In this document: positions 15,853 through 22,591 of the stretch, one piece after another
How positions within the stretch are numbered: position 1 is the stretch's first letter
How the letters are laid out: the number at the start of each line of letters is the position of its first letter
Assembly (NCBI GenBank): GCA_945834545.1
Contig: CAMAHO010000013.1
Coordinates: forward strand, 1-22,591
Length of the DNA stretch: 22,591 bases
Direction of reading: 5' to 3'
Origin: an uncultured Lachnospiraceae bacterium
GTDB taxonomy: Bacteria; Bacillota; Clostridia; Lachnospirales; Lachnospiraceae
Notes under the pieces: model-generated
What the model saw: only the letters and a program-made list of their open reading frames with translations
Databases searched by the model: none
What the model was told of the DNA's origin: nothing
Translations under genes and position numbers: made by a program

Positions 15853-16668
15853 CTAAAAAAGCCCCGGTACATCCAGCCTTCCAAGCCACACACTGACAAC
15901 CAAATACACTGCCAGGCAAATGTATGCCAGATAATCTCTTTTCTTATAAATAAGAGGTTTCATCTTGGTTCTTCCCTCGCCACCTCGATAGCATCTTGCT
16001 TCCATAGCCATGGCCAAATCATTGGCACGGCGAAAGGCAGAAATAAACAACGGAACCAGGAGAGGCACAAGAGCCTTGGCTCTCTTTAAAAGATTACCGC
16101 TCTCAAAATCAGCTCCTCGGGCAATCTGAGCTTTCATAATCTTGTCTGTCTCTTCCAGCAAAATCGGAATAAAGCGAAGCGCTATGGACATCATCATAGC
16201 CACTTCGTGCACCGGCACCTTAAACACCTTAAGAAACCCAAACATTTTCTCCATACCGTCTGTCAGATTGTTTGGTGTTGTTGTCAATGTCATAAGAGAA
16301 GACCCAATAATCAACAGTGATAACCTCAAAGCCATAGACACAGCGCTGACAAAGCCTTCCCTGGTAATCGTCAATTTCCAGAAGGAAACCAAGGGGGTTC
16401 CCGGTGTCAGAAACAGATTAAATCCAACCGTAATCAAAAGCAGAAAGGCAATGGCCTTCATTCCCTTCACCATATAGCCAAAAGGAACCTTTGAGCAGAT
16501 AATAACCATTCCTAAAAACAAAATTGCCAGCCCATATCCAATATAGTTTTGAAACAAAAATAAGGAAACAATATACAACACCGTTCCACCCAGCTTGACT
16601 CTGGGGTCCAATCGATGAATCACCGACTCAGCCTGATAATATTGTCCTAATGTAATATCTCGTAACAT
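15853..16668 (-). CDS. ecfT: ECF transporter transmembrane component EcfT
   Basis: The 271-aa integral membrane protein couples the two ATPases to substrate-binding S components for vitamin or metal uptake. Five or so hydrophobic segments are visible, and the coupling-helix motifs are present: AQIARGADFESG and AMEARCYRGGEGRTK, the two Ala-Arg-Gly-type signatures that contact EcfA and EcfA2. The ATG directly abuts the TAG of ecfA2, so the genes are coupled. No S component is encoded in the window, consistent with a shared (group II) energising module serving several S proteins elsewhere. Confidence 0.95.
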   Translation of the reverse strand: MLRDITLGQYYQAESVIHRLDPRVKLGGTVLYIVSLFLFQNYIGYGLAILFLGMVIICSKVPFGYMVKGMKAIAFLLLITVGFNLFLTPGTPLVSFWKLTITREGFVSAVSMALRLSLLIIGSSLMTLTTTPNNLTDGMEKMFGFLKVFKVPVHEVAMMMSIALRFIPILLEETDKIMKAQIARGADFESGNLLKRAKALVPLLVPLFISAFRRANDLAMAMEARCYRGGEGRTKMKPLIYKKRDYLAYICLAVYLVVSVWLGRLDVPGLF

Positions 16669-17523
16669 CTACCTGTTTATCCCTTTCCATTTGGCGATTT
16701 CCGACGCAGCCTCAGCAATGGTAATCACGTCCGGGTCCACTGGAGCGCCCGTTTCCCGTAGTTGGTGCATAATGTAAGTCACCTGAGGTGCTGCCAGGCC
16801 GGCCTGCTCCAGCTCCTTGTAGTGCTTAAATACCTCCCTGGGTACATCATTATACATAATCTTCCCTTGGTTCATCACCACAATACGGTCCACATACTCG
16901 GCCACATCCTCCATGCTGTGGGAAACCAGGACAATGGTCATATGGGTCTCCTGTTGAAGCTTCTTAATCTGATTGAGTATTTCCTCTCTTCCCTTGGGGT
17001 CTAACCCGGCTGTAGGTTCGTCCAGAATCAGTACTTGAGGCTTCATAGCAAGTACACCTGCGATGGCAACCCTCCTCTTTTGTCCGCCTGACAAATCGAA
17101 AGGAGACTGGTAATACAGTTCCTCCGGGAAGCCCACCTTTCGCAGGGCGTCGAAGGCTGCAAGCTCCACCTCCTTTTGAGACAGACCCAGATTCTTAGGA
17201 CCGAAGCAGACATCCGTAAAGACATCCATCTCAAACAGCTGGTGTTCCGGATATTGAAATACCAACCCCACCTTGCTTCTCAGTTCCTTTAGTTCATACC
17301 CCTTTCGATAAATATCCTCTCCGTTAAAATAGATTTCTCCGGAAGTCGCCTTAAGCAGACCATTTAAATGCTGAACCAGGGTGGATTTTCCTGAGCCGGT
17401 ATGACCGATAATTCCCAGAAACTCTCCGTCCTCTATCTTTAGAGTGATATCATCCAAAGCCTTGCGCTCCAACGGGGTTCCTTCCCCATAAATATGATTT
17501 ACATGATTTAACAGAATCGGCAT
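16669..17523 (-). CDS. ecfA2: ECF transporter ATPase EcfA2
   Basis: The 284-aa ABC ATPase powers vitamin or metal uptake with EcfA1 and EcfT. Visible motifs are Walker A GHTGSGKS (40-47), Q-loop VFQYPEHQLF (about 88-97), ABC signature LSGGQKRR (144-151), Walker B VLILDEPT (164-171) and switch His in LVSHSMEDV. GGGAGG precedes the ATG. It is separated from ecfA1 by 99 bp containing a hairpin, and abuts ecfT. Confidence 0.95.
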   Translation of the reverse strand: MPILLNHVNHIYGEGTPLERKALDDITLKIEDGEFLGIIGHTGSGKSTLVQHLNGLLKATSGEIYFNGEDIYRKGYELKELRSKVGLVFQYPEHQLFEMDVFTDVCFGPKNLGLSQKEVELAAFDALRKVGFPEELYYQSPFDLSGGQKRRVAIAGVLAMKPQVLILDEPTAGLDPKGREEILNQIKKLQQETHMTIVLVSHSMEDVAEYVDRIVVMNQGKIMYNDVPREVFKHYKELEQAGLAAPQVTYIMHQLRETGAPVDPDVITIAEAASEIAKWKGINR

Positions 17524-17580
17524 ATATACGCCTCCCTATTTGCAAATGTTGAAATCGGCCAAGTTCCTCCCACATATCAG

Positions 17581-17623
17581 AGTATAGGATGCTCTCTGTT
17601 TATTGCGGGGCAATGCCTATACT
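17581..17623 (-). other. Intercistronic hairpin between ecfA1 and ecfA2
   Basis: An 8-bp outer inverted repeat AGTATAGG/CCTATACT (17581-17588, 17616-17623) encloses a second small hairpin ATTGC-GGG-GCAAT (17602-17614). It begins at the ecfA1 stop codon and has no T tract, so it is not a simple terminator. An RNA-stabilising or processing site is possible. Confidence 0.4.
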
Positions 17624-18471
17624 CAAATACGGTTGAGTTCAGCCACTAATTCCTTTGTGGTTAAGATGCCGTTGGGCAAAGGAAGACCTTTTTTCTGCAA
17701 TTCATAGGCAAGCAGGGTAACCTGGGGTACATCCAGGCGCAGGGCTTTCAGCTCCTCCACTCTGGAAAAAATCTCTCTTGGAGTTCCTTCCATGGCAATA
17801 TGCCCCTTGTCCATGACAAACACCTTGTCCGCATGAATAATCTCTTCCATATAATGTGTAATTAAAATGACAGTAACACCCTCTACATCATTGAGCGCCC
17901 TCACTGCCCGAACCACTTCTTTTCTGCCGTTGGGGTCTAACATTGCGGTAGGCTCGTCCAAGACGATACATTTCGGATGCATGGCCAGCACTCCCGCTAT
18001 GGATACCCTCTGTTTCTGGCCTCCTGAAAGCTTGTTGGGAGAGTGCTTGCGGAATTCATACATCCCTACAGCCTTTAGGCTCTCCTCCACTCTTTCCCAG
18101 ATTTGCTTTGTAGGGACACCCATATTTTCAGGGCCAAAGCCCACATCCTCTTCCACCACCTGACCAATGATTTGGTTGTCGGGGTTTTGAAATACCATTC
18201 CGGCAGTCTGTCTGATGTCCCAGATCTTATCCTCATCACGGACATCCATACCGTCCACCCACATGGTTCCCTCCGTAGGGTTTAACATCACATTCATGTG
18301 CTTTGCCAGAGTCGATTTGCCCGAGCCATTATGCCCCAGGATAGCTATGAATTGTCCCGGTTCAATATCCAGGGACACCTTGTCCAATGCGGTGGTAATT
18401 CCTTCCACATTGCCTTCATCATCTCTTCTGATATATTCAAATGTCAGATCACGGGATTTTACGATGCCCAT
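17623..18471 (-). CDS. ecfA1: ECF transporter ATPase EcfA1
   Basis: I choose the ATG at 18471 (282 aa) because GGAGGG lies just upstream; a start eight codons earlier has no ribosome binding site. It is the partner ATPase of EcfA2. Motifs are Walker A GHNGSGKS (46-53), Q-loop FQNPDNQI (94-101), signature LSGGQKQR (148-155), Walker B CIVLDEPT (168-175) and switch His in LITHYMEEI. A sigma-A-type promoter lies upstream at 18513-18541, so ecfA1-ecfA2-ecfT-truA form one transcript. Confidence 0.95.
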   Translation of the reverse strand: MGIVKSRDLTFEYIRRDDEGNVEGITTALDKVSLDIEPGQFIAILGHNGSGKSTLAKHMNVMLNPTEGTMWVDGMDVRDEDKIWDIRQTAGMVFQNPDNQIIGQVVEEDVGFGPENMGVPTKQIWERVEESLKAVGMYEFRKHSPNKLSGGQKQRVSIAGVLAMHPKCIVLDEPTAMLDPNGRKEVVRAVRALNDVEGVTVILITHYMEEIIHADKVFVMDKGHIAMEGTPREIFSRVEELKALRLDVPQVTLLAYELQKKGLPLPNGILTTKELVAELNRI

Positions 18472-18512
18472 TTTACCCTCCGTCTTTAGGTTCAAAAACC
18501 ACTTTGCATTAC

Positions 18513-18541
18513 ATTGTACTAAATCATTCCAAGAATTACAA
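18513..18541 (-). promoter_or_regulatory. Promoter of the ecfA1-ecfA2-ecfT-truA operon
   Basis: TTGTAA (18536-18541) and TACAAT (18513-18518) are spaced by 17 bases on the minus strand, 41 bases before the ecfA1 ATG. A 17-bp near-palindrome AACCTTTTCAAAGGGTT (18540-18556) overlaps the upstream edge of the -35 and could be a repressor site; that part is speculative. Confidence 0.65.
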
Positions 18542-18604
18542 CCTTTTCAAAGGGTTAATTCTGTGATATTCTTATGCTGCTATGTACGATTGGAGGTTTC
18601 ACAA

Positions 18605-18736
18605 ATGGATAAAAGAGAACTAAAGAAGGGAATACTGATTCTTTTGGGAATCCTTTTACTAGTTGCATTGCTACGTGTCGTCCACAACCTGAATTCCCAG
18701 ACGCTGACAGAATATGTTGCCGAAGAGCAACATTAG
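18605..18736 (+). CDS. 43-aa single-pass membrane protein
   Basis: The small ORF has a good ribosome binding site (GGAGG eight bases before the ATG). It encodes a basic N-terminus (MDKRELKKG), one TM helix (about residues 9-25, ILILLGILLLVALLRVV) and a short polar tail ending EEQH. I do not recognise it. Its TAG stop is formed by the first bases of the TTAGGGACGG repeat unit, as in capA. It is divergent from the ecfA1 operon and convergent with the cyclase-family gene. Confidence 0.6.
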   Translation: MDKRELKKGILILLGILLLVALLRVVHNLNSQTLTEYVAEEQH

Positions 18737-18776
18737 GGACGGAGTTTTTTGTTGCTCATATCCGTCCCAAGTGTTG
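18733..18776. repeat. Solo REP-like unit related to the ends of the 291-bp element
   Basis: TTAGGGACGGAGTTTTTTG and the bases after it match the terminal unit at 13371-13414 with about six differences over 44 bases. It folds by itself as GGGACGGA/TCCGTCCC (8 bp, T-rich loop of about 17). It sits between two convergent genes and may terminate both. Confidence 0.75.
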
Positions 18777-18780
18777 TTTC

Positions 18781-19383
18781 CTACCATCTCATCAAGGTCG
18801 CCCTACAAGGCGCTCCATCCGTTTGACTAAGGTTTAGTGGGGCGCAATGTAAGAGATAGGCACCATCAGGAACATGTGCCAGTCTGATACCCTCCAGCAA
18901 AACAACCTCAGCTCTAAGCAAAACTAAGTGTACCGCCATAGGCCCATCCTCCGGTCCGACGGTTTGAGATTCATTGCCCACTAAATCAACTCCTGCTTCT
19001 GCAAACACCTTTGCAGCTTCTAAGGTCACTGTCGCCTTCCCTTTCAGCAAAATTCTTTTTTCTGCCCCGACGTAGACGCTTTTCGCCTCCCCGAGAATCT
19101 GTTCTGCATCATGTGCTGTCACATTTCCTTCATGCTGCTTCACATATGCAGGGCCGATAAATTTCTCAATCGCAATCTGGTCGATTCTCTTCCCGTCCTG
19201 GATAAAGTGATATGGCGCATCTACGTGCGTTCCGTTGTGAGCGCACATCTCAAAGGCAGTCAGGTTATATAAGGAACCCTCTTCCATTCTTCTCATAACT
19301 TTCTTTTCTGGCTTGGGATCTCCCGGAAAAACAGCACATTCAAATACCGGTTGTGAAATATCATATATCATAGTCTTCTCCAT
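18781..19383 (-). CDS. Cyclase-family (KynB-like) metal-dependent hydrolase
   Basis: I choose the ATG at 19383 (200 aa) because AGGAG lies ten bases upstream; in-frame codons further up overlap the promoter. The protein has the cyclase-family metal-binding motif HNGTHVDAPYHF (49-60), where His49, His53, Asp55 and His59 are the ligand-type positions, plus GPEDGP and the helical LLEG segment expected later in the family. Known members hydrolyse N-formylkynurenine or similar amides and lactones, but no kynurenine or tryptophan-degradation gene is nearby, so the substrate is unknown. It has its own promoter and ends just beyond the solo repeat unit. Confidence 0.85.
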   Translation of the reverse strand: MEKTMIYDISQPVFECAVFPGDPKPEKKVMRRMEEGSLYNLTAFEMCAHNGTHVDAPYHFIQDGKRIDQIAIEKFIGPAYVKQHEGNVTAHDAEQILGEAKSVYVGAEKRILLKGKATVTLEAAKVFAEAGVDLVGNESQTVGPEDGPMAVHLVLLRAEVVLLEGIRLAHVPDGAYLLHCAPLNLSQTDGAPCRATLMRW

Positions 19384-19458
19384 CTTTCGCTTTCTCCTGT
19401 ATGAACTATTGTGTTGAATTGTGAATCCCCTATCCTTGAAAGTCTTCTTAGTGTCAGT

Positions 19459-19467
19459 ATTATAGCA
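19459..19467 (-). promoter_or_regulatory. Extended -10 promoter of the cyclase-family gene
   Basis: The minus strand reads TGCTATAAT, an exact consensus -10 with the TGn extension that can replace a -35 box. It lies 75 bases before the chosen ATG and just after the upstream ydcF-like gene's stop. Confidence 0.6.
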
Positions 19468-19482
19468 CATTACCTATTGTTT

Positions 19483-20232
19483 TTACCTTGCAAACATCCC
19501 CAATACATAAAATTTCAGTAGTGCCAGAAACTCCCTGGTCATATTATTTAAGAGGAAATATACATGTGAATCTGCACTGATTCCACATGCATTTTGTAAT
19601 CCTTGTTTTTTCCCAATCTGTACAGCCCTGAAAACATGAAAATTATTTGTAATAATTCCCACAGAAGAATCATTCTCCAAATACTGCATACTATTCCTGA
19701 TATTCTCTGCTGTGGTAGAGGATTCCTTCTCCAAAAAAATTCTGCTGTCATCAATCCCTTTTATTCTGAGATATTCCGCCATTCCCTCCGCTTCAGGAAA
19801 GGGTTCATTATAGCCTTGTCCACCGGCTACAATACATTTCGTGCGAGGATTATCCTCCAAATACTCCACTGCTTTATCCAGACGATACCGCAAAACCACA
19901 CTGGGACCATGTTCATAGACCTGGGCACCCAAAACAATGATATAATCCAAATCTACCTTTCCTCTTTCAAAAAAACCACTGATAATACAACCTTCCAGGA
20001 TAATAAACAAAGCTATCCCAAGAGAAAGACAAGCTACAAAGGTTCTTAAAAACCATTTAGGAAGCCTTTTTAGTAATCCTGACCACATAACTCCTGCCAT
20101 AAGAAAAAATAGGAGTCCCAGAGCTATCCAAAACAGAAAAAAGCCGGAGCCTGACCCCAAAGCCATAACACTGAATCCATATAATATACTGCATAATCCT
20201 ATGATAATCCATACCCAAACTTTCCAACACAT
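19483..20232 (-). CDS. YdcF-like (DUF218) membrane protein
   Basis: I choose the ATG at 20232 (249 aa) because GGAGG lies about eight bases upstream; the frame stays open to 20412 only by reading through the repeat cluster. Three TM helices are visible near residues 5-25, 29-50 and 62-85. The DUF218 domain follows, with DYIIVLGAQVYEHGPSVVL, the Arg-containing RYRLDKAVEYL, CIVAGGQGYNEPFPEAEGM and ESSTTAENIRNS. Family members (YdcF, SanA) are linked to envelope integrity and vancomycin tolerance in enterics, but the reaction is not settled. It lies downstream of the rplQ terminator. Confidence 0.9.
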   Translation of the reverse strand: MCWKVWVWIIIGLCSILYGFSVMALGSGSGFFLFWIALGLLFFLMAGVMWSGLLKRLPKWFLRTFVACLSLGIALFIILEGCIISGFFERGKVDLDYIIVLGAQVYEHGPSVVLRYRLDKAVEYLEDNPRTKCIVAGGQGYNEPFPEAEGMAEYLRIKGIDDSRIFLEKESSTTAENIRNSMQYLENDSSVGIITNNFHVFRAVQIGKKQGLQNACGISADSHVYFLLNNMTREFLALLKFYVLGMFAR

Positions 20233-20290
20233 TGTATTGCCTCCGTAACTTTCTTTTTTTATTGTTACATTCCGTGTTAAAAAATGCAAG

Positions 20291-20418
20291 TAAAACGAGC
20301 CAACATGGACAGTTGATATACCATCTAAAATGAGCCAGTAAGGGCAGGTAATGTACCAAGCTAAAACGGAACCGGTGGGGACAGTTAAAAAACCATTTTT
20401 TACCGTCCCCACTGGCTC
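20291..20418. repeat. REP-like cluster: three direct units plus one inverted unit
   Basis: Three degenerate units of 35-36 bp begin TAAAACGAGCC (20291), TAAAATGAGCC (20326) and TAAAACGGAACC (20362). A fourth, inverted copy at about 20401-20418 reads GAGCCAGTGGGGACGGTA on the minus strand. Units 3 and 4 pair as a hairpin through GTGGGGAC/GTCCCCAC. It fills most of the gap between the rplQ terminator and the ydcF-like gene. This is a different family from the TTAGGGACGG unit, though both contain GGGGAC followed by a T- or A-rich tract. Confidence 0.7.
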
Positions 20419-20445
20419 AAAAAAAGGACACCCTCTCGGGTGTCC
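20419..20445 (-). terminator. Intrinsic terminator of the rpsD-rpoA-rplQ operon
   Basis: An 8-bp perfect stem GGACACCC/GGGTGTCC (20426-20433, 20438-20445) with a four-base loop is followed on the minus strand by seven Ts. It begins 11 bases after the rplQ stop. Confidence 0.95.
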
Positions 20446-20456
20446 CTTCAGAATTC

Positions 20457-20993
20457 TTATACAAGCTCAAGAACAACTTCCATTGCTGCATCGCCCTTAC
20501 GCTGACCAATCTTGATGATTCTGGTGTAACCACCCTTGCGGTCTGCATACTTAGGAGCGTACTCATCGAAAAGCTTTGCAACGATGTCGATTTCCTTTGT
20601 GTTCTTCTTCTTACCCTTATTCTCGGTAGGAACCTCAATTACAGGGTTAAGAACCTTAAGCATCTGGCGTCTTGCGTGAAGTCTGGAAGGAAGATCCTTC
20701 TTGATTTCCTTCTCAACGGTTTCGTACTTGGTAACCTTCTTGCCGTCTACTACTTCCTTTACTCTCTTGCCGTCCTTGTCCTTTACAGGAACCTTTACGG
20801 AAACCTTAACCATCTCGAAATTGTCTTTTTCCTTGCAAGCTGCAGCGATAAGACCCTCAGCAATCTTCTTTACTTCCTTAGCCTTAGCTTCGGTAGTAAC
20901 AATCTTGCCATGCTGTAACAATGCTGTTACCTGATTTCTTAATAATGCTTTTCTCTGTGCAGATGTTCTGCCAAGTTTTCTGTACTTTGCCAT
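20457..20993 (-). CDS. rplQ: 50S ribosomal protein L17 with long insertions
   Basis: I choose the ATG at 20993 (178 aa) because AGGA lies about eight bases upstream and the protein then begins MAKYRKLGRTSAQRKALLRN, a normal L17 start. Conserved L17 parts are QVTALLQHGKIVTTEAKAKE, LHARRQ and LFDEYAPKYADRKGGYTRI. Between these lie two extra stretches, about residues 56-102 and 117-134, rich in Lys, Val and Glu. Typical L17 is about 115-125 aa, so this one carries roughly 55-60 extra residues. It binds 23S rRNA near the exit tunnel. Such long L17 proteins are, to my knowledge, found in Lachnospiraceae relatives. Confidence 0.97.
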   Translation of the reverse strand: MAKYRKLGRTSAQRKALLRNQVTALLQHGKIVTTEAKAKEVKKIAEGLIAAACKEKDNFEMVKVSVKVPVKDKDGKRVKEVVDGKKVTKYETVEKEIKKDLPSRLHARRQMLKVLNPVIEVPTENKGKKKNTKEIDIVAKLFDEYAPKYADRKGGYTRIIKIGQRKGDAAMEVVLELV

Positions 20994-21135
20994 GATTATT
21001 TTCCTTTCTCCATTCATGGTAACGTCAGGCAACGCCTTTGGACTTATTTACCCAACGCTGTTATTTTGTTCCATTTAGAGATAAAACCCATCTATGCCTT
21101 TTGGTCTTACTATCCGGGCTACCTAACTGATTGAA

Positions 21136-22101
21136 TTAGTTCTCTTCGCTTGCTCTCAAGCTAAGTCCCAACTCCTGAAGCTTTGCAAGGACTTCCTCCA
21201 AAGATTTTCTACCAAGATTGCGGACCTTCATCATATCCTCAGGAGACTTGTTTGTCAGCTCCTGAACCGTGTTGATACCGGCTCTCTTTAAGCAGTTATA
21301 AGAACGAACAGAAAGCTCAAGATCGTCAATGCTCATCTCTAATGCCTTTTCCTTCTCATCATTCTTCTGCTCAGCCATAACATCAACTGATTTTGCATTC
21401 TCAGACAAATCAACAAATAAGCTTAAATGCTCGCTTAGTACCTTTGCAGCAAGGCTTACAGCCTCGTCAGGAGCTAAGGTACCATTGGTATAAACATTAA
21501 TGGTAAGCTTATCAAAGTCAGTCACCTGACCAACACGTGTATTCTGTACTGTTACATTCACTCTCTCAACCGGAGTGTAGATGGAATCAACAGGAATCAC
21601 ACCCTTAGGCATGTCTTCACGCTTATTTTTCTCAGCACTGACATAACCACGGCCCTTTGTAATAGTCAATTCCATGTATAATTTAGCATCCTTACCGGAT
21701 AAGGTAGCAATGGTAAGCTCGGGATTTAAAATCTCAACATTCTCGCCACCGAGAATCTTAATGTCACCAGCCTTTACCACGCCTTCACCTTGAAAATCAA
21801 TATAAGCAGTTATGGAAGAATTTGTGTCACTGTTGTTCTTAATTGCAAGGCTCTTTATGTTCATGATGATTTCGGTAACATCTTCTTTTACACCCGGGAT
21901 AGAGCTGAACTCATGCTGGATGCCGTCGATTTTTATCTGGCTGACTGCACTTCCGGGAAGAGAAGAAAGCATAATTCTTCTCAAAGAGTTGCCAAGGGTA
22001 ATACCATAGCCTCTCTCCAGAGGCTCTACAACAAACTCACCGTACTTTTTATCATCAGAAATCTCTACAACCTCAATATTGGGTCTTTCAAAATCAAACA
22101 C
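21136..22101 (-). CDS. rpoA: RNA polymerase alpha subunit
   Basis: The 321-aa protein starts with GTG (22099-22101), with AAGGAGGG eight bases upstream. The N-terminal assembly domain has EPLERGYGITLGNSLRRIML and GVKEDVTEIIMN. The C-terminal domain (about 255-315) has ELSVRSYNCLKRAGINTVQEL and KVRNLGRKSLEEV, which contact UP elements and activators. It assembles the polymerase core. Order rpsD-rpoA-rplQ is standard for Firmicutes. A 103-bp gap separates it from rplQ; I see no promoter in that gap. Confidence 0.99.
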   Translation of the reverse strand: MFDFERPNIEVVEISDDKKYGEFVVEPLERGYGITLGNSLRRIMLSSLPGSAVSQIKIDGIQHEFSSIPGVKEDVTEIIMNIKSLAIKNNSDTNSSITAYIDFQGEGVVKAGDIKILGGENVEILNPELTIATLSGKDAKLYMELTITKGRGYVSAEKNKREDMPKGVIPVDSIYTPVERVNVTVQNTRVGQVTDFDKLTINVYTNGTLAPDEAVSLAAKVLSEHLSLFVDLSENAKSVDVMAEQKNDEKEKALEMSIDDLELSVRSYNCLKRAGINTVQELTNKSPEDMMKVRNLGRKSLEEVLAKLQELGLSLRASEEN

Positions 22102-22143
22102 CGCAAATACCCTCCTTATAACCTACATTTTACAAGAGCAGTT

Positions 22144-22173
22144 AAACTCTGAAGGCTTATGCCCCCAGAGTTT
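22144..22173 (-). other. Intercistronic hairpin between rpsD and rpoA
   Basis: AAACTCTG and CAGAGTTT (22144-22151, 22166-22173) form an 8-bp perfect stem around a smaller GGC/GCC pairing. No T tract follows on the minus strand, so it may be a processing or partial attenuation site rather than a full terminator. Confidence 0.45.
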
Positions 22174-22183
22174 ATTATTTTGC

Positions 22184-22591
22184 TTACTTAGAATACAACT
22201 CGACGATAAGCATTTCGTTTACAGGAACATCAATCATCTCTCTGGTAGGAAGAATCTTGATAGTACCCTTGAAGTTCTCAATATCAGCCTCCATCCACTC
22301 AGGAACAAGTCTGCTTGCTGTAACCTCTGCTACATCCTTATATCTCTGTAATCCCTTAGCCTTCTCGGTTAACTCGATAACATCGCCAGCCTTGATTAAG
22401 TAAGAAGGAATATTTACAACCTTACCATTTACAAGAACATGCTTATGACCTACAATCTGTCTTGCCTCTCTTCTGGTTCTAGCAAAGCCCATTCTGAAGA
22501 TAACGCTGTCCAATCTGGACTCCAGCATAACCATAAGGTTTTCACCGGTCATACCTTTCATTCTGTCAGCCTTCTCATAATAGTTTCTGAA
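22184..22591 (-). CDS. rpsD: 30S ribosomal protein S4 (5' part outside window)
   Basis: The frame is open to the window edge, and the visible 135 residues are the C-terminal two-thirds of S4 (normal length about 200). An S4 RNA-binding domain is clear: ENLMVMLESRLDSVIFRMGF, ARTRREARQIVGHKHVLVNG and VNIPSYLIKAGDVIEL. The internal ATG at 22561 is not the real start, because the preceding codons (FRNYYEKADR) match S4. S4 nucleates assembly of the 30S body on 16S rRNA. Confidence 0.98.
   Translation of the reverse strand, partial: FRNYYEKADRMKGMTGENLMVMLESRLDSVIFRMGFARTRREARQIVGHKHVLVNGKVVNIPSYLIKAGDVIELTEKAKGLQRYKDVAEVTASRLVPEWMEADIENFKGTIKILPTREMIDVPVNEMLIVELYSK

Noticed and set aside
18540..18556. 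17-bp near-palindrome as a firm repressor operator
   Set aside because: It overlaps the ecfA1 promoter edge but occurs once and matches no regulator I can name, so it is only mentioned with the promoter.
20233..20412. N-terminal extension of the ydcF-like gene upstream to 20412
   Set aside because: The extra 60 codons are translated repeat cluster, and a proper GGAGG site precedes the ATG at 20232.
22184..22561. Complete 125-aa S4-like gene starting at 22561
   Set aside because: The codons before 22561 continue the S4 sequence to the window edge, so this is a cut full-length rpsD.

Overview
The window looks like the chromosome of a low-to-mid GC Firmicute, most likely a Lachnospiraceae-type Clostridium. 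The evidence is the gene order rpsD-rpoA-rplQ followed (after an interruption) by ecfA1-ecfA2-ecfT-truA, strong AGGAGG-type ribosome binding sites, and an L17 protein with long lysine-rich insertions. The taxon is inferred from style and synteny; no rRNA is present.

Layout, left to right. Positions 1-10404 hold a tightly packed minus-strand operon of at least six genes, transcribed leftwards and leaving the window at position 1. In transcription order they are: a 601-aa protein resembling accessory proteins of contractile-injection loci (8599-10404); a 281-aa single-pass pseudokinase (7733-8578); an 805-aa four-TM receptor ending in a degenerate class III cyclase domain plus a TPR-like tail (5290-7707); a single-pass MORN-repeat protein (4038-5258); a secreted TolC-like coiled-coil protein (1981-4041); and a secreted coiled-coil protein cut by the window edge (1-1979). 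A putative promoter (10463-10491) lies just downstream of two direct repeats of 21-bp period (10501-10532). This is the geometry used by LytTR regulators, and a LytTR-PAS regulator gene (10592-11353) sits immediately upstream, ending in its own terminator. This locus is the most novel part of the window. My reading is a cell-envelope-spanning assembly, perhaps the anchoring or sensing half of a contractile injection or secretion apparatus, built from catalytically dead signalling domains and switched on by the adjacent regulator.

Divergent from the regulator is a plus-strand pair: a small zinc-ribbon membrane protein (11563-11907) and a CapA-family protein (11926-13374). It meets a convergent NlpC/P60 hydrolase with two SH3b domains (13664-14959) across a 291-bp near-perfect inverted repeat (13371-13661) that supplies the capA stop codon. 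A solo half-unit of the same repeat lies at 18733-18776 and supplies the stop codon of a 43-aa membrane protein. A different REP-like cluster lies at 20291-20418.

From 15044 to 22591 the minus strand carries mostly conserved housekeeping genes: the ECF transporter energising module (ecfA1, ecfA2, ecfT) with truA, a KynB-like cyclase-family hydrolase, a YdcF-like membrane protein, and the rplQ-rpoA-rpsD end of the ribosomal-protein/RNA polymerase alpha operon, closed by a strong intrinsic terminator at 20419-20445. The cyclase and YdcF genes, with the repeats around them, interrupt the usual rplQ-ecfA1 junction.

No tRNA, rRNA, CRISPR array, transposase gene or riboswitch was recognised. No gene-free stretch exceeds 300 bases; the largest (13375-13663) is entirely the inverted repeat.
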